DNA of 64,000 bases. It comes from an uncultured Lachnospiraceae bacterium (lineage in GTDB: Bacteria > Bacillota > Clostridia > Lachnospirales > Lachnospiraceae). This document shows positions 38,146-46,781 of the stretch, piece after piece; position 1 is the stretch's first letter, and the number at the start of each line of letters is the position of its first letter. The notes below the pieces were generated by a model, which ran no database searches, was not told where the DNA came from, and worked only from the letters and a program-made list of their open reading frames with translations. Both the position numbers and the translations under genes were made by a program. The DNA lies in contig CANQAR010000002.1 in the NCBI GenBank assembly GCA_947588845.1, positions 1-64,000 of the forward strand. The letters run 5' to 3'.

Positions 38146-39618
38146 CTACATCACTGAGCTGATCTGCTCCAGCATATCGGTAAACCATCCGGAGCAGACG
38201 CCGAAATAAATAATCGCTATCGTGAACACCGTAAGCGGCAGAATCATCATCCAGTTCGGATCTTCCACATCCGAAATCGTGGAAAAATCAAAATCCTTTC
38301 CTGGAAAGAACGCACGCACCACAATCGTCATCATATAGATCGCCGTGAGAAGCGCCGAAACCAGAAGCGCGGCAATTCCAAGGTAAGCCGCTCCTGTTCC
38401 CGCGTCAAGCGCCGCTTTCACAAGATTCCACTTGCTGACAAAACCCGCAAGGCCGGGAACACCCATCAGAGCCAGACCAGATATGGTGAAGACCACGAAT
38501 ACCTTCGGCATTCTGTATCCGAAACCGTTCAGCTGATGGACATACTCGCGCCCCGTTTTGTAAATGACAGCGCCCACGCAGAAGAAAGCCGAGATCTTGA
38601 TAAACGCGTGGAATACCATGTGGCTCATCGCGCCCGCAAGTCCCAGCGGCGACATCAGCACGACTCCAAACAACACATAGGAGAGGTTGCTGACCGTGGA
38701 CCACGCAAGCCTGCGCTTCATATGCGTCTCCTTTACCGCGCGGCTGCAGCCGTAGACGATCGTAATGATGACCGCGGCCATCACAACGCCCTGTGCCCAT
38801 GTTCCGCGCAGGAAATCCGCGCCGAAGCTGTAATAAGTCACACGCATGGCCGCGAACGCACCCGCCTTCACGACCGCCACCGCGTGAAGCAGGGCCGTAA
38901 CCGGTGTCGGGGCGACGCCGGCCTTCGGCAGCCAGGAACAGAACGGCCAGATCGCCGTCTTGATCGAGAAGCCGAAAAAGCACATCACATAAGTAAACAG
39001 GATCATGTTTCTGTGATCCCCGATTTTCGCAAAATCCAGAACGCCGCCAGGCACAAAGTTCGAGGTTGTCCCGTAGATCAGGACAAACGCCAGGCCGATA
39101 AAGCCGAATGCCGCTCCTCCAAGCATGTAATAGACGTACGTACGGCCCGCGAGGATCGCTTCTCTCGTCAGCGTATGGATCACCAGAGGCAGCGTCACAA
39201 TGCTGAGCGCTTCGTAGAAACAGTACATCGTCACAATGTCCTCCGCAAGCGCGATGCCGAGCGTGATGCCGTAAGTCATTGTGTAAAACATGAAGAAATA
39301 TTTCTCATGTCCTTCGTGTTTCATGTACTCAAACGAGTACAGCGTCGCCAGAGGCCAGAGAAACGCGACCAGTCCCGCGAACACGGAGCCAAGTCCGTCG
39401 AGCTTAAAACTGAGCGACAGATTTCCCGCAAACCGAAACAGGACAAACTCCTCCTGCGGCTGGTTAAATAAAGTCACAAACATCAGAATCGTCACAAGAA
39501 GCACGGCCGCCTCGATATAAACCATCATCCAGAGTCTGTTTTTAAACGGGATGAAAGGAATCAGCGCGCCTGCCAGAACCGGCAGCAATACGACTACTGC
39601 CAAAATAGCTGCATTCAT
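38146..39618 (-). CDS. Proton-conducting membrane transporter subunit (NuoM/MrpD-like)
   Basis: KTAIWPFCSWLPKAGVAPTPVTALLHAVAVVKAGAF; GVPGLAGFVSKWNL. Confidence 0.9.
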   Translation of the reverse strand: MNAAILAVVVLLPVLAGALIPFIPFKNRLWMMVYIEAAVLLVTILMFVTLFNQPQEEFVLFRFAGNLSLSFKLDGLGSVFAGLVAFLWPLATLYSFEYMKHEGHEKYFFMFYTMTYGITLGIALAEDIVTMYCFYEALSIVTLPLVIHTLTREAILAGRTYVYYMLGGAAFGFIGLAFVLIYGTTSNFVPGGVLDFAKIGDHRNMILFTYVMCFFGFSIKTAIWPFCSWLPKAGVAPTPVTALLHAVAVVKAGAFAAMRVTYYSFGADFLRGTWAQGVVMAAVIITIVYGCSRAVKETHMKRRLAWSTVSNLSYVLFGVVLMSPLGLAGAMSHMVFHAFIKISAFFCVGAVIYKTGREYVHQLNGFGYRMPKVFVVFTISGLALMGVPGLAGFVSKWNLVKAALDAGTGAAYLGIAALLVSALLTAIYMMTIVVRAFFPGKDFDFSTISDVEDPNWMMILPLTVFTIAIIYFGVCSGWFTDMLEQISSVM

Positions 39619-39633
39619 TTCCTCTCCTCCTCT

Positions 39634-41133
39634 CTAAAATACAAGATCCGCGATCCTGCTGATAAAGCCGATCAGCGGATTCGGAATAACGCCGGGCAGC
39701 ACGGCAATCGCAGTAAGAAACAAAACCGGGTACAGCATTCCCTTCGGCGCGTCGTCCTTTGGCACGGACGGGTAATCTTTCCCGGGGAAGAATCCCTTCA
39801 TCGTAACGGGAAGAAGATAACCGGCCGTGAGAAGCGCGCTTACAAGAAGTATGACCGGACCGAGCCATCCGAAGACTCCGACATTCGCCTCAAGAGCTCC
39901 CTGCGCCAGATACCACTTGCTGATAAAGCCGCTTGTCGGAGGAATTCCGATCAGGGCAAGGGACGCAAAAGTAAAACACCACAGCGTTCCCGGCATCTGC
40001 TTTCCGATTCCGTCCAGTTCATCCACTCTCGTCTTATTGCATTTGACGATAAAGACTCCGGCCACGAGGAACAGTGTACACTTGATAAACATATGAAATA
40101 CCGTGTGCAGCATCGCTCCCTCGAAAGCGGTCGGGCTCAAAAGCGAGAGGCCGAACAGGATGTAGGACACCTGGCTGACCGTCGAGTAGGCAAGCCTTTT
40201 CTTGAAGACAGGCTCGCGGAATGCCAGCAGAGATCCCATAAAGACCGTGAGCAGCGTAAGCGTCATCCATGCGGTCTGTACCCAGCTTCCACGCAGGAAA
40301 TCCGCGCCGGCGACATAGTAGACGACGCGAAGCACAGCGAGGACGCCGGCCTTCGCGATCACGCCGGAGAGCACCGCGGACGCCGGGGACGGAGCCACCG
40401 GATGCGCGGTCGGAAGCCACGCGTGCAGCGGAAACATACCGGCTTTCGCGCCAAAACCGATCAAAGCCGCGAAAACGGCAATCAGAAGAATCGTGCCGTT
40501 CTGCGCGGCAAGCTCCGGATTCAGCGTCCCGCCCGCGGTAAAGGTGAGCGTGTCGCAGTTCTGATACAGGAAAAAGAGCGCAAACAGTCCGAGATATGCG
40601 CCGCACATCGAGTAAAACAGATATTTCAGGGAAGCCATGATCGCCTCCCGCGAACCGTTGTGCAGCACAAGCGGAGCGGACGTAACCGTCATCAGCTCAT
40701 AAAACAGATACATCGTCACAAGATTTCCGGAAAACGCGAGCGCGATCAGCACGCCGAACACGATCAGATAGAAAGCGAAGAACTGCTTCTCTTTCCCTTC
40801 ATGCGGCATGTAGGTGAACGCGTAAATACCGACTGCCGTCCAAGCAATGCAGAAGATCGCCGCAAACAGCCTGCCGGCTCCGTCAATCTGAAAATAAACC
40901 GGAATTCCTTTCACAATCTCAAACAGCGCGAGGCTTCCTTTTCCCGCCCACACCAGAGCCAGCGTGAAAACCGTCGTCGCGATGAGGGTAAAAAACACAA
41001 GGATGTGCAGCCTTTTCAGTTCCTCTTCGGACGGCCCGGACGCGTCTTTTCTCCGGTCAAATGCCAGCGAGATGAGCAGGCAGGCGCCCACGATCACGGG
41101 AAGGCATACCGGCAGCAAAATCCAACTATTCAT
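39634..41133 (-). CDS. Proton-conducting membrane transporter subunit (NuoM/MrpD-like)
   Basis: KAGMFPLHAWLPTAHPVAPSPASAVLSGVIAKAG; GIPPTSGFISKWYL. Confidence 0.9.
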   Translation of the reverse strand: MNSWILLPVCLPVIVGACLLISLAFDRRKDASGPSEEELKRLHILVFFTLIATTVFTLALVWAGKGSLALFEIVKGIPVYFQIDGAGRLFAAIFCIAWTAVGIYAFTYMPHEGKEKQFFAFYLIVFGVLIALAFSGNLVTMYLFYELMTVTSAPLVLHNGSREAIMASLKYLFYSMCGAYLGLFALFFLYQNCDTLTFTAGGTLNPELAAQNGTILLIAVFAALIGFGAKAGMFPLHAWLPTAHPVAPSPASAVLSGVIAKAGVLAVLRVVYYVAGADFLRGSWVQTAWMTLTLLTVFMGSLLAFREPVFKKRLAYSTVSQVSYILFGLSLLSPTAFEGAMLHTVFHMFIKCTLFLVAGVFIVKCNKTRVDELDGIGKQMPGTLWCFTFASLALIGIPPTSGFISKWYLAQGALEANVGVFGWLGPVILLVSALLTAGYLLPVTMKGFFPGKDYPSVPKDDAPKGMLYPVLFLTAIAVLPGVIPNPLIGFISRIADLVF

Positions 41134-41145
41134 TCTTCTCTCCTC

Positions 41146-42651
41146 CTATGCAAACATCCCGAGTCCCTGCTCGATCATTCTCACAATCGGGGCCGAACCA
41201 AGTCCCAAGATCAGGTTCAAAGCGACGAGACACAGCATGGCGGCTGATTTTGTCCTGTTCTCTGTCATATGGATCTCCCGGAAGCCTTCTCTGCCCGCAG
41301 TCCGTTCCGGCGTGTACAGGCGGATTACCGTCTTCATAAAGTAAACGGCATTCAGAACCGTACTGACAGCAAGCGCGATCAGAGCCGGGAACATTTTCCA
41401 TCCATCTCCAATTGCCGCCTGCGCGAACAGCAGTTTCGAGATAAAGCCTGACAGAGCCGGGAAGCCGACCATCGAGAGACTTCCGACCGTAAACGCAATG
41501 CCGGCCAGTTTGTTGCGGTACCCCGCTCCCGTCAGATCAAAGAAATCCGTGCTGTCGTTCGAAGAGTCCGTGATCCCTGACGCAGAAAGAAACAGCAGAG
41601 ATTTCGTCGCCGCATGGGACAGAACATGGAAAATACTGGCCATAATACCGGCCTCCGTCGCAAGGCCGAAGCCCATATAGATATAACCGATCTGCGCCAC
41701 CGAAGAATAGGCGACCATCCGGCGGATGTTATTCTCGCGGATCGCACTGATTGATCCCATGATCATGCCCAGGATGCCGAAAATAAACAGAATATTGACG
41801 ACTTTGCTGTCCTGGATCACGTCAAACCCGATCACGCGGTAGAAAATCTTGATCAGCAGGAATATATAACCCTTGGACACCAGCGAAGAAAGAATCGCGG
41901 CCGACGATACCGTGGAATATCCATAGGCGTCGGGCAGCCATGCATGGAACGGAAACAGCGCGCTCTTGATCGCGAGACCGACCGACATCAGTCCCACCGC
42001 CACGAGAAGCGGAACACGGTACTGCCCTGTCCGGTGGATGATCTCCACCTGTTCTTTTATATTGCTCATCAGCAGATGCCCCGTCACATCGTAGAGATAG
42101 CAGATGCCGAGAAGCAGCATACCGGAGCCCAGAAGACTCATGATCATGTAGCGCGTCGCGGCCTCGATCGTCCGCCCGTTCTGTTTGATCATGATCAGAC
42201 CGCAGGCCGAGATCGTATTGATTTCCACGAACACGTAGGCCGTGAACAGGTCGTTCGTGTAGATCAGCGCGAGCAGCGAACAGAGCAGAAGATTGATCAT
42301 GATATAATAGAGATTCTTTTTTTCATCCTCAATTTCCGCCGCCTGCTCCTGATATCCTCCGATCACGCACAGCAGCATGACCACACAGAAAAACAGCGCC
42401 ATCCCTGCCTCAAGCACGCCGATGCGGATCTCATTGCCCCACGGCGCCGGGAAATGTCCCATCATATAGACATAGCTCTCACCTGTCCCGAGAACAAACA
42501 GGAATACCATAAGCGACATCGCCGCCACCAGCGACATCATGGCCAGATTCAGCCTTTTCGCCTTCTTTCCTCCCATGATCGAGGACAGAGAACCTGAGAA
42601 CAATGACACAATGATGGAAATAAAAGGAAGATTCTGTACAAACTGCATCAC
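41146..42651 (-). CDS. mrpD: Proton-conducting membrane transporter subunit (MrpD/NuoN-like)
   Basis: KSALFPFHAWLPDAYGYSTVSSAAILSSLVSKGYIF; GFPALSGFISKLLF; next to MnhC. Confidence 0.88.
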   Translation of the reverse strand: MMQFVQNLPFISIIVSLFSGSLSSIMGGKKAKRLNLAMMSLVAAMSLMVFLFVLGTGESYVYMMGHFPAPWGNEIRIGVLEAGMALFFCVVMLLCVIGGYQEQAAEIEDEKKNLYYIMINLLLCSLLALIYTNDLFTAYVFVEINTISACGLIMIKQNGRTIEAATRYMIMSLLGSGMLLLGICYLYDVTGHLLMSNIKEQVEIIHRTGQYRVPLLVAVGLMSVGLAIKSALFPFHAWLPDAYGYSTVSSAAILSSLVSKGYIFLLIKIFYRVIGFDVIQDSKVVNILFIFGILGMIMGSISAIRENNIRRMVAYSSVAQIGYIYMGFGLATEAGIMASIFHVLSHAATKSLLFLSASGITDSSNDSTDFFDLTGAGYRNKLAGIAFTVGSLSMVGFPALSGFISKLLFAQAAIGDGWKMFPALIALAVSTVLNAVYFMKTVIRLYTPERTAGREGFREIHMTENRTKSAAMLCLVALNLILGLGSAPIVRMIEQGLGMFA

Positions 42652-43025
42652 AGGCCCTCCTTCTTAAGCATGGTCGAGATCTCATCGAGATTCAGTGTGT
42701 GGAACCTGCGGTACAGGCGGATTGTGAGCGACAGCATCAGGGCGCTCACCGACACGGAAACCACGATGCCCGTCAGGACAAGACCCGCCGGGATCGGATT
42801 GATATACGCTTCCACACTCTGGACGCCATCCGTGACAATCGGAGCGGAGCGGCCGACAATATAACCCTTCAGTGCCAGAAACAGATACATCGCCGTATCC
42901 ATGATATTGAGGCCGATGATCTTCTTGATCAGGTTTTTCTGCAGAAGGAGGTTGGAAAAGCCGATCGCGAACAGAATCATCGACACAGCCTCCGGATAAT
43001 TGTGCATCAGATTTGATAAATCCAT
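42648..43025 (-). CDS. mrpC: MnhC/MrpC (NuoK-like) subunit
   Basis: Three-TM NuoK-like protein; DPIPAGLVLTGIVVSVSVSALML-type motif (NPIPAGLVLTGIVVSVSVSALML). Confidence 0.9.
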   Translation of the reverse strand: MDLSNLMHNYPEAVSMILFAIGFSNLLLQKNLIKKIIGLNIMDTAMYLFLALKGYIVGRSAPIVTDGVQSVEAYINPIPAGLVLTGIVVSVSVSALMLSLTIRLYRRFHTLNLDEISTMLKKEGL

Positions 43026-43026
43026 A

Positions 43027-43992
43027 TCAGAATCCTCCTTTCCGGAACATCACATAGAATGTATACATCGTGCCGGCGACGACAATGCCGACACAGATAT
43101 TAAGAATCAGGATCAGGCCGCTGCTTAAGATCGCACCCGGCGTTCCAAGCGGAATGATGCTCTCAATATGGTTCGCACCCGTAAAGAAGGAGTAGCTCTT
43201 CGCAAGGCAATAGCAGCCGAGAGCGCCAAAGCACATCCATTTGTAGGTTTTCGCCGTAAAGAAGCGCTCCGTTTTCTCGAAGCCGAACGCATTCAGATAC
43301 AGGATCAGGCCCGCGCCTATGATAGCTCCGCCCGAGAAACCTCCGCCCGGTCCCAGATGACCTCCGAGAATCACATAGATTCCAAAAATCATGATCGGAG
43401 GAACCACGATCTTCGCGACCGTCTGCAGAATCACGTCATTCTCCGGCTCATGCGCGCTGTCGCTTGCTTCCTCTTCCTGAAGTTTTTTCTTGTTGCCATC
43501 AAGACGCAGCAGGATCAGCACCGCGCAGGTCGCGATAAAAAGCACGTGAGACTCGCCCAGCGTATCAAACGCACGGTAATCCAGAATCATGCCCGTGACA
43601 ATGTTGACAGCGCCCGTTTCCTGAAGCCCGTTCTCTATGTAGCGCTGCGGCACTTCATTGTTTGCCGGATTCCCGGCATCTCCAAGAGGAGGAAGATAGG
43701 AGACCGCCACGAGAAACAGGCTCACCATACAGATACAGAACAGAACGCTGACGACCCGGTACAGTGTCTGGAAAGGCCCTGTCTTCCGGTTCCGTTCCAG
43801 ATTGTAGATCTGGTCCAGCATTTTCTGTTTTTCCTTCTCTCTTTTTTTCTTTACTTTTTTGGATTCCGTAAACGGTTCCTGCGGCTTCATCTCCACCTGA
43901 TCCAGGAACAGATCCTTCTCTCCCGTAAACCACTGATGAAGTCGGAAGGAACGCGTTTTCCGATATGATTCTTCACTGATCTTCCGGCTCAT
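43027..43992 (-). CDS. MbhE-like plus MnhB/MrpB fusion subunit with charged N-terminal extension
   Basis: PQRYIENGLQETGAVNIVTGMILDYRAFDTLGESHVLF (MbhE/MrpA C-terminal type) followed by GGHLGPGGGFSGGAIIGAGLIL (MnhB type). Confidence 0.85.
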   Translation of the reverse strand: MSRKISEESYRKTRSFRLHQWFTGEKDLFLDQVEMKPQEPFTESKKVKKKREKEKQKMLDQIYNLERNRKTGPFQTLYRVVSVLFCICMVSLFLVAVSYLPPLGDAGNPANNEVPQRYIENGLQETGAVNIVTGMILDYRAFDTLGESHVLFIATCAVLILLRLDGNKKKLQEEEASDSAHEPENDVILQTVAKIVVPPIMIFGIYVILGGHLGPGGGFSGGAIIGAGLILYLNAFGFEKTERFFTAKTYKWMCFGALGCYCLAKSYSFFTGANHIESIIPLGTPGAILSSGLILILNICVGIVVAGTMYTFYVMFRKGGF

Positions 43993-44278
43993 TTTCTCCT
44001 TCCTCCTTTTCTTCTTCCTGTTTTTTTCCGCCGTCGTCCATCTCAATCATCGCGTGAATCTTTTTCAGAGTAATGAAAAAGAGAACCGAAGTCACACCCG
44101 CTCCGACCGCGGCTTCCGTGATCGCCAGATCCGGAGACTCCAGAAGCAGCCAGATGACCGACATGACCAGACTGTACGACATAAAGATCGCAATCGCGTT
44201 CAGCAGGTTTCTTGAAACACTGACCGCGATTGCGCACACGACCAGAAATCCAAGAAGAATATACATAAAAATCTGCAC
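43973..44278 (-). CDS. MbhD-like (DUF4040) subunit
   Basis: SRNLLNAIAIFMSYSLVMSVIWLLLESPDLAITEAAVGAGVTSVLFFITLKK. Confidence 0.88.
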   Translation of the reverse strand: MQIFMYILLGFLVVCAIAVSVSRNLLNAIAIFMSYSLVMSVIWLLLESPDLAITEAAVGAGVTSVLFFITLKKIHAMIEMDDGGKKQEEEKEEGENEPEDQ

Positions 44279-44281
44279 AGC

Positions 44282-44683
44282 CTAATCCTCCTTTCCTTTC
44301 TCTGCCTTTACGCTCTCCTGTTCTTTTTCGGCGGCCAGTTCGGCTTCCAGCTCGGACAGCTTCCGGATGCGGTAATGCTTCTCTCTCTCTTCATCCGTCG
44401 TAACCTCAAGACGAGCGATCAGATGGGAAGATACCGGAGAAGAAAACCACAGGAACAAAATGACGAAAAACAATTTCAGCGAAATAAAATTAAATCCATT
44501 CATCAGAATCAGACCCACAATGGAAAATCCGATGCCGAGCGTGTCGCCCATCGCCGCCGCGTGCATCCGGTTCAGCACATATTTAAAGCGAAACACGCCG
44601 ACCATCTCGATCGCAAAGATCGCGAGTCCGAACAGCAGAAGGAACGCTCCGGCCAGAAATCTGATCCATTCAATCACCGCCAT
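44282..44683 (-). CDS. mrpG: MnhG/MrpG subunit
   Basis: MAVIEWIRFLAGAFLLLFGLAIFAIEMVGVFRFKYVLNRMHAAAMGDTLG. Confidence 0.9.
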   Translation of the reverse strand: MAVIEWIRFLAGAFLLLFGLAIFAIEMVGVFRFKYVLNRMHAAAMGDTLGIGFSIVGLILMNGFNFISLKLFFVILFLWFSSPVSSHLIARLEVTTDEEREKHYRIRKLSELEAELAAEKEQESVKAEKGKED

Positions 44684-45002
44684 GTTTCTGTTCCTCCTTT
44701 TCCTTGTTTGCAAGATAAACTCCCATGTAAACCCGCGTCAGCACGATCACGGCCAGGAAGCTGAGCAGCGCGTAGATCAGGCAGATATCCGCCAGATATC
44801 CTTCCTGCTGAAGAAGCGCCAGAATCGCGATCATGACCATGATCATCGTCCCCATCATATTGATCGCGACGATCCGGTCCGCAATCCTCGGACCGACCAC
44901 CGCCCGGACCAGGCAGAGCACAACCATCAGCGCCAGAAAGATCAAAGCGCCTGTGAACAGCCCATAATACGCCTGTTCCAGCATTGTTATTCCACTATTC
45001 AT
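44670..45002 (-). CDS. mrpF: MnhF/MrpF subunit
   Basis: Three-TM; RAVVGPRIADRIVAINMMGTMIMVMIAILALL. Confidence 0.9.
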   Translation of the reverse strand: MNSGITMLEQAYYGLFTGALIFLALMVVLCLVRAVVGPRIADRIVAINMMGTMIMVMIAILALLQQEGYLADICLIYALLSFLAVIVLTRVYMGVYLANKEKEEQKHGGD

Positions 45003-45486
45003 ACACGTTTCCCTCCTCTGTCACAGTGCCCTCTTCCAGACCGGAGATCCGGTCCACAAAGACTGAGCGGTCAATCCCCTCTGCAAGGCTTCCATCCAGA
45101 CAATGCACCACGTACTCATCCTCCTCAAGCGATACCGTGATCGTTCCCGGAGTCAGCGTGATCGCGTTCGCAAGCAGTGTGCGGCATGTCGGCGTTTTCA
45201 AGTCAGAGCGGAACATTACAAGCGCCGGCTCAATCTCTTCCCGCTCGGAGATGATCATATGCATCACGGCAAAATTCGCCTTGACGATCTCCTTTACTAG
45301 AATCACCGCATAGCACAGGAATTTCCACGCCTTCACAAACATCGTCCGTTCCTTCGCAAGACTGTGATCCATAAATCTGCAGGTAAATGCAAACATGACC
45401 GCCGCGACGACAAGACCGATCAGACAGATCTCAAGTGTGATATTTCCGTTGAAAATAATCCACAAGATGAAATACAGCAAAAACAA
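44995..45486 (-). CDS. mrpE: MnhE/MrpE subunit
   Basis: SDLKTPTCRTLLANAITLTPGTITVSLEEDEYVVHCLD signature. Confidence 0.9.
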   Translation of the reverse strand: MFLLYFILWIIFNGNITLEICLIGLVVAAVMFAFTCRFMDHSLAKERTMFVKAWKFLCYAVILVKEIVKANFAVMHMIISEREEIEPALVMFRSDLKTPTCRTLLANAITLTPGTITVSLEEDEYVVHCLDGSLAEGIDRSVFVDRISGLEEGTVTEEGNVYE

Positions 45487-45584
45487 GTCAGCTCACCTTC
45501 TTTCCTTTCATAACTTATACAAAAACCTCCTAAATTTTACACCCATTTAAAATATTCGTCCAGTCCCGATAATTAAACTGAATT

Positions 45585-45785
45585 TCTTTTTAGCGAGAAA
45601 GCCCCGGACGGCGGCCATCGGCGGGCATGCTCGGCATGCACCGGCGAATGGACATCGGACGGGCAAGACGGTATGAGCAATACAGTGACACGAACAAATG
45701 TGAGTGGCATGAATTGCGAATATCGGCGGCGATTGCGAAAGCTGCGAAGCAGCGGAGCAATCGGCTTTCATTCATTGTGGTACCG
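45585..45785. repeat. GC-rich palindrome-containing intergenic segment (repeat-element candidate) between the Mrp cluster and a FAH-family gene
   Basis: GCGGGCATGCTCGGCATGCACCGGCG near-palindrome and perfect hairpin GATTGC-GAAA-GCTGC-GAA-GCAGC-GGA-GCAATC (45731-45762). Overlapping ORFs on both strands look spurious. Confidence 0.5.
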
Positions 45786-46646
45786 TCATCTCACAACATT
45801 GCGCAGAACTCCGATCTTCTCAATCTCGCACTCCACCACATCGCCGCTCTTTAAAAACCGGGGCGGATCAAATCCCATACCCACGCCGGAAGGAGTCCCT
45901 GTGGCGATGATCGTCCCCGGAAGCAGCGTCATGCCCGAGGACAGCTCCTCGATGATCTCCGCGATGCCGGTGATCAGCAGATCCGTGGTGGAATCCTGCC
46001 GGAGCTCTCCGTTGACGCGGGCCTTAATTGACAGCGCCGGAGGAAACGCAATCTCATCCGCCGTCGTGATGCATGGGCCGATCGGCGTAAATCCGTCGAG
46101 CCCCTTGCCAAAATACCACTGTTTATGAGTTGTCTGAAGCACTCTGGCCGACACGTCGTTCAGCACCGTGTAGCCGAAAATATAGTTCGCCGCATCCGCC
46201 GCAGAGACATTGCGGGCTGTTTTTCCAATGATTACCGCCAGCTCCGCTTCATAGTCCAAGCGCTGTACCAGGCCGGGATGACTCTCAATAAAGCCCTCCG
46301 GCGCCACCGCTTCCGTCACCCGCTTGGAAAAATAGATGGGAATCGGTTTTTCTTTCGAAAAAGCTTCTTTGTCATAGCCAGCCGCCTCCTTCGCATGCGC
46401 GCGGTAATTGATGCCCAGGCAGATGACATCCTGACGCGGACGGGGAATCGGGGCCAGCAGCCTGACCGAACGCAGAGAAACCGCGTTTTCTTTCTCTGCT
46501 CTTCTGACCGCGGCGGTCAGTTCCTCCCAGGGCATCTCAATAACCGTCTGCATATCCGGATATGGCAGAGAATATACTCCCGCCCCGTCTGCCGACAGCA
46601 CACCAATTCTTTCCTCATTACTTTCCATATATGTAATCAGTCTCAT
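45786..46646 (-). CDS. Fumarylacetoacetate hydrolase family protein
   Basis: CLGINYRAHAKEAAGY, DYEAELAVIIGKTARNVS, GYTVLNDVSAR, GTPSGVGMGFDP. Confidence 0.92.
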   Translation of the reverse strand: MRLITYMESNEERIGVLSADGAGVYSLPYPDMQTVIEMPWEELTAAVRRAEKENAVSLRSVRLLAPIPRPRQDVICLGINYRAHAKEAAGYDKEAFSKEKPIPIYFSKRVTEAVAPEGFIESHPGLVQRLDYEAELAVIIGKTARNVSAADAANYIFGYTVLNDVSARVLQTTHKQWYFGKGLDGFTPIGPCITTADEIAFPPALSIKARVNGELRQDSTTDLLITGIAEIIEELSSGMTLLPGTIIATGTPSGVGMGFDPPRFLKSGDVVECEIEKIGVLRNVVR

Positions 46647-46781
46647 AATTCTTCTCCTATGTCTTTCAATTTTCAAGATCCATCCGCAAATTTTTCAGTC
46701 TTCATTTCGTTTCGATTAACGTACCAAAAGTTTCATACAATGCAATCGAACCGCGCCCTGCCCCGAGCGGCTATGTCCATC

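Noticed and set aside
45547-45771. ORFs on both strands of the 45.6-kb intergenic segment
   Set aside because: Overlap palindromes, lack ribosome-binding context and domain similarity.
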